Below, one piece after another: positions 18,550 to 26,226 of a DNA stretch of 64,000 bases. The notes beneath the pieces are model-generated. The model saw only the letters and a program-made list of their open reading frames with translations, ran no database searches and was not told the origin of the DNA. Positions within the stretch are counted from its first letter, which is position 1. Every line of letters begins with the position of its first letter. The stretch lies in the NCBI RefSeq assembly GCF_000519005.1, contig NZ_JAER01000010.1:1-64000 (forward strand). The letters run 5' to 3'. The position numbers were made by a program, and so were the translations under genes. The DNA is from Nocardioides sp. J54 (GTDB lineage: Bacteria > Actinomycetota > Actinomycetes > Propionibacteriales > Nocardioidaceae).

Positions 18550-19179
18550 GTGGAGTTCACCGGTTTCCCCGTCGCCGCCCTCGACTTCTACGACGACCTC
18601 GAGGTCGTCAACACGAAGTCGTTCTGGGAGGCACACAAGCAGGTGTACGCCGAGCAGGTGCGGGCGCCGATGGAGGCGCTGACCGAGGCCCTGGCGCAGG
18701 AGTTCGGGCCGGCGAAGGTGTTCCGGCCCTACCGTGACGTGCGCTTCGCGAAGGACAAGACGCCGTACAAGACCCACCAGGGCGCGTTCGTCGGAGTCGC
18801 GCCGGCGACCGGGTGGTACGTCGAGGTGGCGGCGCCGGGGGTGCGGGTCGGTGGCGGCATCTACGAGGCCAGCGGCGAGCGGCTCGCTGCGCTGCGCGAG
18901 GCGATGGCCGACGACAAGGCCGGCAAGCGGCTGCAGCGCATCCTGCGCGACCTGGAGAAGGGCGGCTTCGAGGTCGCGGGGGAGCGGCTGAAGACCGCGC
19001 CGCGCGGCTACGAGAAGAATCACCCGCGCATCGACCTGCTGCGGATGAAGACCGTGCTCGGGATGCGTTCCTACGGCTTCGAGCCGTTCGTGCACACCGC
19101 CGAGCTGCTCGACCGGGTCCGCGAGGACTGGCGCCGGCTGCGCCCGCTGGTCAACTGGATCGAGGCCGCGACGTCCTGA
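18550..19179 (+). CDS. DUF2461 domain protein
   Basis: This 209-aa cytoplasmic protein belongs to the DUF2461/TIGR02453 family. Typical landmarks are FYDDLEVVNTKSFWEAHK near the N-terminus, the FRPYRDVRFAKDKTPYKTHQG block and a late YGFEPFVHTAELLDRV segment. The family is widespread in actinobacteria and has no defined biochemical role. The GTG start has no good ribosome site, but TACCCT ends 6 nt before it (18538-18543), as expected for a leaderless mRNA. It converges on the FBP-domain gene with an 18-bp gap. Confidence 0.88.
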   Translation: MEFTGFPVAALDFYDDLEVVNTKSFWEAHKQVYAEQVRAPMEALTEALAQEFGPAKVFRPYRDVRFAKDKTPYKTHQGAFVGVAPATGWYVEVAAPGVRVGGGIYEASGERLAALREAMADDKAGKRLQRILRDLEKGGFEVAGERLKTAPRGYEKNHPRIDLLRMKTVLGMRSYGFEPFVHTAELLDRVREDWRRLRPLVNWIEAATS

Positions 19180-19196
19180 CCCGGACGGGACCGGGC

Positions 19197-19691
19197 TCAG
19201 CCGACGCGACGCAGGAAGGTCGCGAGGTTCTCGTTGAGCCGCGCCACCTTCTGCTCCTGCGTCAGCGACTCCGGGAGCTTGCCCTGGTCGCTGACCTTCT
19301 TGCCGCGGGTGTAGAGAGAGCACTGCAGGTCGGCGCACACGTAGGTGCCGACGGAGTCGCCGTTCGCCCCGGCCTTGCCGGCCCGGGACGCCACCAGCAG
19401 GGCGACGCCGCCGGCGGAGTGCGGGGTGAGGCACAGGGTGCAGAGGTTCTTGCGCGGCACCCCGCCCGCGTTGTCGGTCGCGCGCAGCACCACGCCGACC
19501 GGGGCGCCGTCCACCTCGGCGACGAGGTAGGCGCGGGTGCGCGACTGCGGGTCGCGCCAGCCCAGGAAGTCGAGGTCGTCCCACGGCTGGGCCGCCAGCT
19601 CGCGGGGGACGTTCAACCGCTTGGCCTCACCCTTCGAGCAGTTGATGAAGGAGGCGCGGATCTGTTGCTCAGTCAGGGGGCTCACGTGCAT
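19197..19691 (-). CDS. FBP-domain (EF-G-binding, FusB-like zinc finger) protein
   Basis: This 164-aa protein resembles the FBP/FusB family, whose C-terminal treble-clef zinc finger binds elongation factor G and can rescue stalled or drug-bound EF-G. The four-Cys pattern is visible: CTLC near residues 84-87 and CADLQC near 119-124. Other family-like stretches are RASFINCSKGEAKRLNVP and WDDLDFLGWRDP. The start may be ATG 19691 or GTG 19685. Whether it confers fusidic acid tolerance is unknown; chromosomal actinobacterial copies are usually uncharacterised. Confidence 0.82.
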   Translation of the reverse strand: MHVSPLTEQQIRASFINCSKGEAKRLNVPRELAAQPWDDLDFLGWRDPQSRTRAYLVAEVDGAPVGVVLRATDNAGGVPRKNLCTLCLTPHSAGGVALLVASRAGKAGANGDSVGTYVCADLQCSLYTRGKKVSDQGKLPESLTQEQKVARLNENLATFLRRVG

Positions 19692-19719
19692 CCACTGTAC
19701 GAACCCGCGCCACCGATTT

Positions 19720-20175
19720 TCAGCCTGCGGCGGTGAAGCTCGCCATCGTGCGATCCGGCTCCCAGTACGCCTTCATCGACGTCACGCGGCCCTCGTCGTC
19801 CACGACGTAGACCATGATCAGGTCGGTCGTCGTGTGCGAGCCGTCCGGGAAGGACGTCTTGATCCGGCCGATGTTGGCGCACGTGTTGCTGCCCGGGTTG
19901 GCGAACGAGTCGTTGATCTGGAACTCGAACGTCGCGATGGGGGCGATCGCCTTCTCCCAGAACGCCGAGATGCCCTCGTGCCCGTGGTGGCCCTTGCCCT
20001 CGGGGTCGAACATCGACGGACCGACCGGGTCCTCGAGGACCGCGTCCTCGGCGTACACGGTCAGCCACTCGGCGAGGTCGCCCTTGGCCACGGCCGAGTA
20101 CGAGCGCTGCGAGGCCGTACGGGCGGGGTGCGGGTCGTTCGGCGCGTTCCAGACGATGGCGTCGGAGGTGATCAT
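19720..20175 (-). CDS. SnoaL-like/NTF2-fold protein (ketosteroid isomerase-like)
   Basis: This 151-aa protein has the SnoaL/NTF2 cone fold pattern. An early helix SYSAVAKGDLAEWLTVYAEDAVLEDPVG is followed by a FWEKAIAP helix and terminal strands ending MKAYWEPDRTM. The Asp in YAEDAVLEDP is where ketosteroid isomerase-like proteins hold a polar catalytic residue, but activity cannot be assigned. A perfect KstR-type palindrome lies 22 bp upstream of the ATG, which links it to steroid metabolism. Confidence 0.8.
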   Translation of the reverse strand: MITSDAIVWNAPNDPHPARTASQRSYSAVAKGDLAEWLTVYAEDAVLEDPVGPSMFDPEGKGHHGHEGISAFWEKAIAPIATFEFQINDSFANPGSNTCANIGRIKTSFPDGSHTTTDLIMVYVVDDEGRVTSMKAYWEPDRTMASFTAAG

Positions 20176-20197
20176 GGGCGCCAGCGTAGGACGAATC

Positions 20198-20211
20198 TAG
20201 AACATGTTCTA
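20198..20211. promoter_or_regulatory. KstR-type operator
   Basis: TAGAACATGTTCTA matches the KstR consensus TnnAACnnGTTnnA exactly and is part of a 16-bp perfect palindrome (20197-20212). It lies just upstream of the SnoaL-like gene. Confidence 0.75.
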
Positions 20212-20231
20212 GGTCCGGGTCTGCGGCGTGG

Positions 20232-20384
20232 TCAGTGGTGCCTGCAACCAGCGGAGATCGTCATGTCGCCGGCGGAGGGGCACGCCTGCTGCACGGGCGC
20301 GTCGGAGAAGCGGGTGAAGGCGGACGGCACGCCGAACGCGAGTCCCAGCGCGACCGCGACGAGCGCACGGCGCAGCAGTGCCAC
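20232..20384 (-). CDS. small secreted two-Cys protein
   Basis: This 50-aa product starts at a GTG with AGGGAGG 8 nt upstream. The N-terminus (LLRRALVAVALGLAFGVPSAF) is a convincing signal peptide. The remaining about 28 residues contain two Cys (in QQACPSAG and SAGCRHH), which may form a disulfide outside the cell, and end in His-His. It lies on the other side of the KstR-type site from the SnoaL-like gene but reads in the same direction, so that site is downstream of it. No family was recognised. Confidence 0.55.
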   Translation of the reverse strand: MALLRRALVAVALGLAFGVPSAFTRFSDAPVQQACPSAGDMTISAGCRHH

Positions 20385-20549
20385 GGTGTCACCCTCCCTG
20401 GCGACGTGGCCCCCGCGCATCCTGCGCCGGTGGTCCCGCGGGGGACCGTGGCCGTTGGCTGTCCGATCGGAGGATGGGGGCGGGGGCTGAGGGGTGGGCC
20501 CGAAGTCGTGACCGGGTCCCGGGTGGCTGCTCTGACCGTTCCTGCGGCC

Positions 20550-20610
20550 GGGAATCACCGCCTGGGCGGCGATTCCCGAGGTTGGTGGCTGCTGCAGCGG
20601 CCAACAAGTC
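20550..20610 (+). repeat. 75-bp double-palindrome repeat, copy B (3' end degenerate)
   Basis: The first palindrome (GGGAATCACCGCCTGGGCGG...) and the left half of the second match copies A and C. The right half has decayed to GGCCAACAAGT, and that 11-mer recurs 25 bp on as GGCCAACAAGTACC. The gene-free stretch 20385-20997 holds only repeats: this copy, the 52-bp half element, 40-bp tandem units and the inverted 165-bp-unit copy. Confidence 0.8.
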
Positions 20611-20684
20611 CCAGAGGCGGCCAACAAGTACCGCCCACTCGGGCCTCGCCGGCGGACTGTCGCCGGTCGAGGCCGGCAGAAGGG

Positions 20685-20736
20685 CCCGGAGGTTTCGAGG
20701 CTCGGCGCCGGGGCGCCTCGCACCTCAACCACCGGG
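20685..20736 (-). repeat. 52-bp half copy of the MITE-like element
   Basis: This segment is the exact reverse complement of 17804-17855, including one 19-bp terminal repeat. The other half of the 145-bp element is absent or strongly decayed here (a GGCGGACTGT remnant lies at about 20651). Confidence 0.85.
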
Positions 20737-20840
20737 AGTCACACTCGGACCACCTCCGCCGGCGGCCCTTCCCGGGAGTCACACTCGGACCACTTATGAC
20801 GGCGGCCCTGCCCGGGAGTCACGCTCGGGCCACCTACGCC
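20737..20840. repeat. 40-bp tandem repeat, about 2.6 copies
   Basis: Units start at 20737, 20777 and 20817, each beginning AGTCAC(A/G)CTCGG(A/G)CCAC; the first two end in CCCGGG and the third runs into the next element. Related units occur on the opposite strand at about 17725-17805 (CCGAGCGTG-CTGCCGGTGG). Confidence 0.75.
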
Positions 20841-20904
20841 CGTCTTGCCGCCAGACCAACCCAGCCATCCGCCGGAGGCAACCGCGGCGCGGCAGCGCGG
20901 CGCC
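20841..20904 (-). repeat. inverted copy of the 165-bp unit core
   Basis: This 64-bp stretch is the reverse complement of about 17656-17719, with 62 of 64 bases matching by eye. Weaker similarity continues to about 20995 (GCGCGAGCGCGTCGCC on the minus strand). Together with the 52-bp copy it makes two composite repeat blocks in inverted orientation about 3 kb apart. Confidence 0.8.
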
Positions 20905-20997
20905 CGCGCCGAAGGCGCGTCGTGCGACGCCCGCGGGCCGAGCGCCAGCGAGGTCCGTGCGGCGAGCACGACAGGCGACGCGCTCGCGCAATCCGGG

Positions 20998-21456
20998 CTA
21001 GTGCGGGGCCCAGGCGTCCTCGTCCGCCGTACGGCTGGTGACGGTCTCGGGGAGCTGGCCGTCGGCGAGCTGCTGGATGCTGACGTCCTCGAAGACCTCG
21101 CGCAGGGCGCGGCGGGCGGCGATCCAGACGTGCTGGAGGACCTCGGCGTCGTCGTTGTAGTTGACCGCCTCGGGGCGGAGGCCGTAGACGGAGACGAGGG
21201 GGCCGTCGACGGCGCGGATCACGTCGGCGACGGAGACGCTGTCCGCGGTGCGGGCCATGCGCCAGCCGCCGGACTGGCCGCGCTGCGACATCACGATCCC
21301 GGCGCGGCGGAGGTCGGCGAGGATCGCCTGGAGGAAGCCGTGCGGGATGTCCTGGAGGCGGCCGAGCTCCTCGGCGCTGATGGCGCGGCCGTCGGAGCGC
21401 CCGGTCATCGCGATGAGGGCGCGCAGTGCGTAGTCGGACTTGGCGGAGACGCGCAT
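20998..21456 (-). CDS. Rrf2-family transcriptional regulator without cysteines
   Basis: This 152-aa DNA-binding protein has the Rrf2 N-terminal winged helix-turn-helix: [44 protein letters not shown] and [13 protein letters not shown]. IscR, NsrR and RsrR sense through Fe-S clusters held by Cys or other residues, but this sequence contains no cysteine at all. It therefore either uses another ligand or is a non-cluster member. It is divergent from the FadE5-like gene, with 253 bp between starts, and could regulate it. The start fits the family N-terminus. Confidence 0.9.
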   Translation of the reverse strand: MRVSAKSDYALRALIAMTGRSDGRAISAEELGRLQDIPHGFLQAILADLRRAGIVMSQRGQSGGWRMARTADSVSVADVIRAVDGPLVSVYGLRPEAVNYNDDAEVLQHVWIAARRALREVFEDVSIQQLADGQLPETVTSRTADEDAWAPH

Positions 21457-21636
21457 GGGGCCAGTCTCTCAGATAGGTCGATCGAATCGCTCGACCAAGT
21501 CGTTCCGCTGGCGTTTGCAGGCCGCGGCAGGTCCGGGCCGGGCGGAGCCGGTGCCCGACGGCGTACGGCGCAGCCGTGTGAGCCATTCGTTCCCGGCATC
21601 TGCTTGCCGCCTGTTAGCACCCCCCGTATCATGTAA

Positions 21637-21653
21637 GTTACTGGCGAGTAGCA
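21637..21653 (+). promoter_or_regulatory. shared beta-oxidation-type operator, site 2
   Basis: GTTACTGGCGAGTAGCA is a near-palindrome of the same pattern as the sites at 6383 and 29590. It lies 56 bp upstream of the acyl-CoA dehydrogenase GTG, where a repressor could block transcription. Confidence 0.6.
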
Positions 21654-21709
21654 GCCAACAGATCGCAGCTAACAGATCAAGTTCTGTCGAACCTGGAACG
21701 GTGGGAACA

Positions 21710-23572
21710 GTGAGCCACTACAAGAGCAACCTGCGCGACATCGAGTTCAACCTCTTCGAGCTCTTCAACGTGCAGGAGTACCTCGGCACCGGCATCTACG
21801 AGGAGATGGACGCCGACACCGCGCGCGACATCCTCGCCGAGGTCGAGCGGATCGCCCGCGAGGACCTCGCGGCCTCCTTCGTCGACGCCGACCGGAACCC
21901 GCCGGTGTTCGACCCCGCGACCAACACCGCGCCCGTCCCGGCGTCGTTCAAGAAGTCGTACGACACCTGGATGGAGGCCGGCTTCTGGAGCCTCGGCGTC
22001 CCGGAGGAGATCGGCGGCACCACCGCTCCGCCGTCGCTGGTGTGGACCACCGGCGAGATGATCCTCGGCGCGCACGCCCCGATCTGGATGTACTGCACCG
22101 GCCCGTTCATGGGCTCGGTCGTGTTCAAGAACGCCAACGGCGTCGAGCGCGACATCAAGATCGCCAAGCACATGGTCGAGCGCCAGTGGGGCGCCACCAT
22201 GGTCCTCACCGAGCCCGACGCGGGCTCCGACGTGGGTGCGGGCAAGACCTTCGCCACCCCGAACGAGGACGGCACCTGGAACATCTCCGGCGTCAAGCGC
22301 TTCATCACCAGCGCCGAGTCGGACCTGCAGGAGAACATCGTCCACCTCGTCCTCGCCCGCCCGAAGGGCGTCGAGGGCGTCGGCGGCCCGGGCACCAAGG
22401 GCCTCTCGCTCTTCCTCGTCCCGAAGTACCACTTCGACGTCGAGTCCGGTGAGCTGACCGGCGAGCGCAACGGCGTCTACGTCACCAACGTCGAGCACAA
22501 GATGGGCCTCAAGATCTCCAACACCTGCGAGGTCACCTTCGGCGACCCGCAGGTCGGTGGCGGCGAGCCGGCCCGCGGCTGGCTCCTCGGCGAGGTCCAC
22601 GACGGCATCCGCCAGATGTTCGACGTCATCGAGAACGCCCGCATGATGGTCGGCACGAAGGCCATCGCGACCCTCTCGACCGGCTACCTCAACGCGCTCG
22701 AGTACGCCAAGGAGCGGGTCCAGGGCGCCGACCTGACCCAGGCGTCGGACAAGACCGCGCCGCGCGTCACCATCACGCACCACCCCGACGTGCGCCGCTC
22801 GCTGATGACCCAGAAGTCGTTCGCCGAGGCGATGCGCTCGCTGGTCGTCTACACCTCCACGTGGCAGGACAAGGTCCAGATCGCGAAGGCCGCCGGCGAG
22901 AAGGACGAGCTGGCCGAGGCCGTCAACGACCTGCTCCTCCCGATCGTCAAGGGCTACGGCTCGGAGCGGTCGTGGGTGCTGCTGGGCACCGAGTCGCTGC
23001 AGACCTTCGGTGGCTCGGGCTTCCTGCAGGAGTACCCGATCGAGCAGTACGTCCGCGACGCCAAGATCGACACCCTATACGAGGGCACCACCGCGATCCA
23101 GGGCCAGGACTTCTTCTTCCGCAAGATCGTCAAGGACCAGGGCAAGGCGCTGGGCCACCTCGCCGGCGAGATCAAGGCGTTCATCGAGTCCGGTGCGGGC
23201 AACGGCCGGCTCAAGAACGAGCGCGAGCTGCTCGCGACCGCCCTCGCCGACGCCGAGGCGATGGTCGGCCTGATGATCAACGACCTCATGTCCGCCCAGG
23301 ACGAGATCAAGAACATCTACAAGGTCGGCCTCAACACCACCCGCCTGCTGATGGCGCTTGGTGACGTGGTCTGCGCCTGGCTGCTGCTCCGTGGCGCCGA
23401 GGTCGCGCTCGAGAAGCTCTCCGGCGACACCGCCGACAAGGCCTTCTACGAGGGCAAGGTCGCCGCCGCCCAGTGGTTCGCACAGCTCAACCTGCCGCGG
23501 ATCTCGGCCGAGCTGAAGATCGCCCAGGACGCCAGCCTGGACGTCATGGAGCTCGACGAGGCGGCGTTCTGA
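21710..23572 (+). CDS. fadE5: FadE5-like acyl-CoA dehydrogenase
   Basis: This 620-aa FAD enzyme introduces the first double bond in acyl-CoA beta-oxidation. The chosen GTG gives [19 protein letters not shown], the N-terminus typical of FadE5-type proteins; a GTG 9 nt upstream is possible. Landmarks are the FAD/substrate motif [14 protein letters not shown], a [23 protein letters not shown] block and the catalytic base E458 in LYEGTTAIQ. The C-terminal 120 residues form the extra domain found in the 600-aa class (FadE5 and DmdC-like). Electrons should go to ETF and then EtfD, whose gene carries the same upstream site. A strong terminator follows. Confidence 0.92.
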   Translation: MSHYKSNLRDIEFNLFELFNVQEYLGTGIYEEMDADTARDILAEVERIAREDLAASFVDADRNPPVFDPATNTAPVPASFKKSYDTWMEAGFWSLGVPEEIGGTTAPPSLVWTTGEMILGAHAPIWMYCTGPFMGSVVFKNANGVERDIKIAKHMVERQWGATMVLTEPDAGSDVGAGKTFATPNEDGTWNISGVKRFITSAESDLQENIVHLVLARPKGVEGVGGPGTKGLSLFLVPKYHFDVESGELTGERNGVYVTNVEHKMGLKISNTCEVTFGDPQVGGGEPARGWLLGEVHDGIRQMFDVIENARMMVGTKAIATLSTGYLNALEYAKERVQGADLTQASDKTAPRVTITHHPDVRRSLMTQKSFAEAMRSLVVYTSTWQDKVQIAKAAGEKDELAEAVNDLLLPIVKGYGSERSWVLLGTESLQTFGGSGFLQEYPIEQYVRDAKIDTLYEGTTAIQGQDFFFRKIVKDQGKALGHLAGEIKAFIESGAGNGRLKNERELLATALADAEAMVGLMINDLMSAQDEIKNIYKVGLNTTRLLMALGDVVCAWLLLRGAEVALEKLSGDTADKAFYEGKVAAAQWFAQLNLPRISAELKIAQDASLDVMELDEAAF

Positions 23573-23592
23573 TCCGCTGACGCCCCGCTCGT

Positions 23593-23628
23593 ACGACGGC
23601 CGCCCCGCTCACCCGGGGCGGCCGTCGT
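23593..23628 (+). terminator. strong hairpin terminator after fadE5
   Basis: A perfect 15-bp stem, ACGACGGCCGCCCCG / CGGGGCGGCCGTCGT, has a 6-nt loop. It begins 21 bp after the acyl-CoA dehydrogenase stop and is followed by CGTTCTCG. Confidence 0.8.
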
Positions 23629-23681
23629 CGTTCTCGCGCGACCGTGACTGGTCAGGTGCGCAGCGGGGTAGGAGGCGTGGC

Positions 23682-24239
23682 GTGACGCAGCCGCCGTACC
23701 CGGAGCCGCCCCCGCAGCCGCACCCGCACCAGCCGTGGGCCGCCCCGCCGCCGTCCAGCGGGAGCGGTCGGACGATCGCCCTGGCCGTCGGCGGCGTCGC
23801 GATCGTCGTGCTGCTCCTGTGCGCCGGTGTCATCACCGCGCTCGTGGTCATCGGCAGGGACATCGGCGAGAACATCAGCGACGCGCTCGCCGACTGGGAC
23901 CCCGAGCGGCCCGGCGGGCGGGACAACCCCCTGACGGTCGGGGAGGGGGAGGGCTTCGAGATCGACGGGATCGAGTACCAGCCCGGCTGGCGCCTCGAGC
24001 TGAATCCACGCGACCAGCACACGATCACCGGCCTGGAGGGGCACAACGACCGCGAGGACGGAGCACCGGAGTACGTCTTCCTCGACTTCGCGTTCGTCAC
24101 CGCGGCCGGCGTGGAGGTCGGTGAGGTGACCTGCTCGAGCGGGGCCACCATCAACCACGGCGCCACCAAGCTGCTCCGCTGCAGCGGCTACGACCGGATC
24201 GCCCCCGGCCACGACCGGATCAGGGTGTCGGCCCGGTGA
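23682..24239 (+). CDS. Pro-rich single-pass membrane protein of unknown function
   Basis: This 185-aa protein starts at a GTG after GTAGGAGG. Residues 1-30 are Pro/His-rich and cytoplasmic, residues about 32-58 are one membrane helix (TIALAVGGVAIVVLLLCAGVITALVVI), and the rest is an extracellular domain. That domain contains two Cys (EVTCSSGA and LLRCSGYD), likely a disulfide, in a compact beta-rich region. The layout resembles actinobacterial proteins with a DUF4352-type exterior domain, but the match is only by shape. No function is assigned. Confidence 0.7.
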   Translation: MTQPPYPEPPPQPHPHQPWAAPPPSSGSGRTIALAVGGVAIVVLLLCAGVITALVVIGRDIGENISDALADWDPERPGGRDNPLTVGEGEGFEIDGIEYQPGWRLELNPRDQHTITGLEGHNDREDGAPEYVFLDFAFVTAAGVEVGEVTCSSGATINHGATKLLRCSGYDRIAPGHDRIRVSAR

Positions 24240-24293
24240 GCCCGCACCGTGGGACGCCCGTCGCGCGAGGCTGGGCCCACTAGCATCGGGCGC

Positions 24294-25109
24294 GTGAGCG
24301 ATGCGGAGCTGCTGGCGGGGTACGTCGACGCGTGGTGGAGCTCGGTGCAGGACTTCGTCCGGCTCCTCGACGAGCTCGGTCCCGATGACTGGTCCCGGCC
24401 CACCGACCTGCCCGGGTGGGACGTCAAGGCGATCGCCGCGCACACCGCGCACCTCGAGTCGCTGCTCGCCGGCGGCCCCCACGAGGAGGCCGACATCGGC
24501 GACCCTCCGCACGTGACCAGCCCGATGGGCCAGTTCACCGAGATCGGCGTCGTCACCCGCCGCGACACCGAGCCGGCCGCGATCGTCGAGGAGATCCGCC
24601 AGCGCACGGCCGAGCGGCACGCGGCGCTCACCGCCGCCCCGCCCACCGACGGCGCCGCGCCGGCGCCCGGTGTCTTCGGCGCGATCGGCTGGAACATGCG
24701 CACGCTGCTGCGCAACCGTCCCCTCGACGTGTGGATGCACGAGCAGGACATCCGCCGCGCGGTCGGCCGGCCCGGCGGGCTCGACACCCCGGGCGCCCAG
24801 CACACCGCTGACTACCTCGTCGAGACCTTCGGCTACGTCCTCGGCAAGCGCGTCTCCCCGCCGGCCGGTACGACGGCCGTGCTGGTCGTCGAGGGCAGTG
24901 ACCCGGTCGCGGTCGAGGTCGGCGAGGACGGTCGCGGACGCCCGCTTCCAGCCGTCCCGGACGAGCCGGCGGTGCGGCTGGACATGGACCGCGAGACGTT
25001 CATCCTCCTCGCCGGTGGCCGCCGCACGCCCGGGGCGGACGCCGTGCGGATCAGCGGCGACGCCGACCTCGGGCAGCGCATCGTCGACCACCTGGCCACC
25101 ACCCCCTGA
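24294..25109 (+). CDS. maleylpyruvate isomerase-family (DinB-like, mycothiol-dependent type) enzyme
   Basis: This 271-aa protein has the MDMPI/DinB four-helix fold. LLDELGPDDWSRPTDLPGWDVKAIAAHTAHLESLL is the typical N-terminal metal-site segment (the His in AHTAHL), and DVWMHEQDIRRAVGRPGG carries the second conserved His. Members use a metal and often mycothiol in isomerase or transferase reactions; the substrate here is unknown. The GTG lacks a ribosome site but TAGCAT (24281-24286) ends 7 nt before it, suggesting a leaderless mRNA. The SDR gene follows 8 bp downstream in the same operon. Confidence 0.85.
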   Translation: MSDAELLAGYVDAWWSSVQDFVRLLDELGPDDWSRPTDLPGWDVKAIAAHTAHLESLLAGGPHEEADIGDPPHVTSPMGQFTEIGVVTRRDTEPAAIVEEIRQRTAERHAALTAAPPTDGAAPAPGVFGAIGWNMRTLLRNRPLDVWMHEQDIRRAVGRPGGLDTPGAQHTADYLVETFGYVLGKRVSPPAGTTAVLVVEGSDPVAVEVGEDGRGRPLPAVPDEPAVRLDMDRETFILLAGGRRTPGADAVRISGDADLGQRIVDHLATTP

Positions 25110-25117
25110 GGAGCCTG

Positions 25118-26047
25118 ATGCCCGAGAAGTGGGACGTCGCCGACCTTCCCGACCAGAGCGGCCGCACGGTCGTCGTGACCGGGCCGACCGTCGGCGGGCT
25201 CGGCCACCACACCGCGCTCGAGCTCACCCGTCGTGGTGCGCGCGTCGTGCTCGCCGGTCGCAACCCGGCCAAGGTCGAGGAGACCGCCGCGACGATCCGC
25301 GCCGAGGTGCCCGACGCCGCCCTGGAGGCCCTGCACCTGGACCTGGCCAGCCTCGCCTCGGTGCGCGCCGCGGCGGAGGCGGCCGCGCAGATCGGGCCGA
25401 TCGACGTGCTCGTCAACAACGCAGGAGTCATGGCGCCGCCGTACTCCCGCACCGCCGACGGCCTCGAGCTGCAGATGGCGACCAACCACTTCGGGCCGTT
25501 CCTGCTCACCGGCTTGCTGCTGCCGCAGCTGGTGGAGAGCGGCGACGGCCGGGTGGTGACGGTGTCGTCGCGGTTCCACTCGCTGGCCGGCAAGGCGCCG
25601 CTGGGGGACCCGCGCGAGCAGCTCGGCCGCTACCACCGCTGGCTGGTCTACGGGCAGACGAAGCTGGCCAACCTCTACTTCACCGCCGAGCTCGAGCGCC
25701 GGCTGCGGGCCGCCGACCTGCCGGTGCGGGCGCTGGCCGCCCACCCGGGCTTCGCAGGCACGCACCTGGCCGCGAACGGGCAGTACGGCCGCTCGTCCGG
25801 CGGCGTCGCGTCCATCGTGGACGCCGGCGTGCGCGCCGTCTCGCAGTCCGCGGCGGCCGGCGCCTGGCCCACCCTGATGGCCGCCACCGCCGACCTGCCC
25901 GGGAACACCTACGTCGGCCCCGGCGGGCCGGGCGAGATGGCCGGACGTCCCCGCACGGTCGGCCGCAGCCGCCTGGCGCGCAACGAGCGCGCCGCCCAGC
26001 GGCTGTGGGAGATCAGCGAGGAGACCGTCGACCTGCGGTACCCCTGA
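25118..26047 (+). CDS. short-chain dehydrogenase/reductase (retinol dehydrogenase/WWOX-like group)
   Basis: This 309-aa NAD(P)-dependent oxidoreductase starts at an ATG after TGAGGAGCCTG. The cofactor motif reads TGPTVGGLG (TGxxxGxG spacing with Pro-Thr), the NNAG motif is NNAGVMAPPY, and the active site is S-x12-YxxxK with VSSRFHSL and YGQTKLANL. Length and the LEALHLDLASLASV motif fit the larger SDR group that acts on lipophilic alcohols. It lies in an operon with the upstream MDMPI-type gene. The substrate is unknown. Confidence 0.9.
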   Translation: MPEKWDVADLPDQSGRTVVVTGPTVGGLGHHTALELTRRGARVVLAGRNPAKVEETAATIRAEVPDAALEALHLDLASLASVRAAAEAAAQIGPIDVLVNNAGVMAPPYSRTADGLELQMATNHFGPFLLTGLLLPQLVESGDGRVVTVSSRFHSLAGKAPLGDPREQLGRYHRWLVYGQTKLANLYFTAELERRLRAADLPVRALAAHPGFAGTHLAANGQYGRSSGGVASIVDAGVRAVSQSAAAGAWPTLMAATADLPGNTYVGPGGPGEMAGRPRTVGRSRLARNERAAQRLWEISEETVDLRYP

Positions 26048-26226
26048 GGATCGCCGGCGGGCGCTGGTGCCCGGGCGGGGGACCAAGCGGTGGACCAGGC
26101 GGCGGCAGGACCTTCTCCTGCGGTTCCGGGCCGGGCCGCGGGACCGTCTCGTCATAACCCGGCTTTTGGTAAAGGAATTTTCGTCGCCCTTCGTGGGGTC
26201 GGACGGATCTCCTACCCTGTTGCCCG

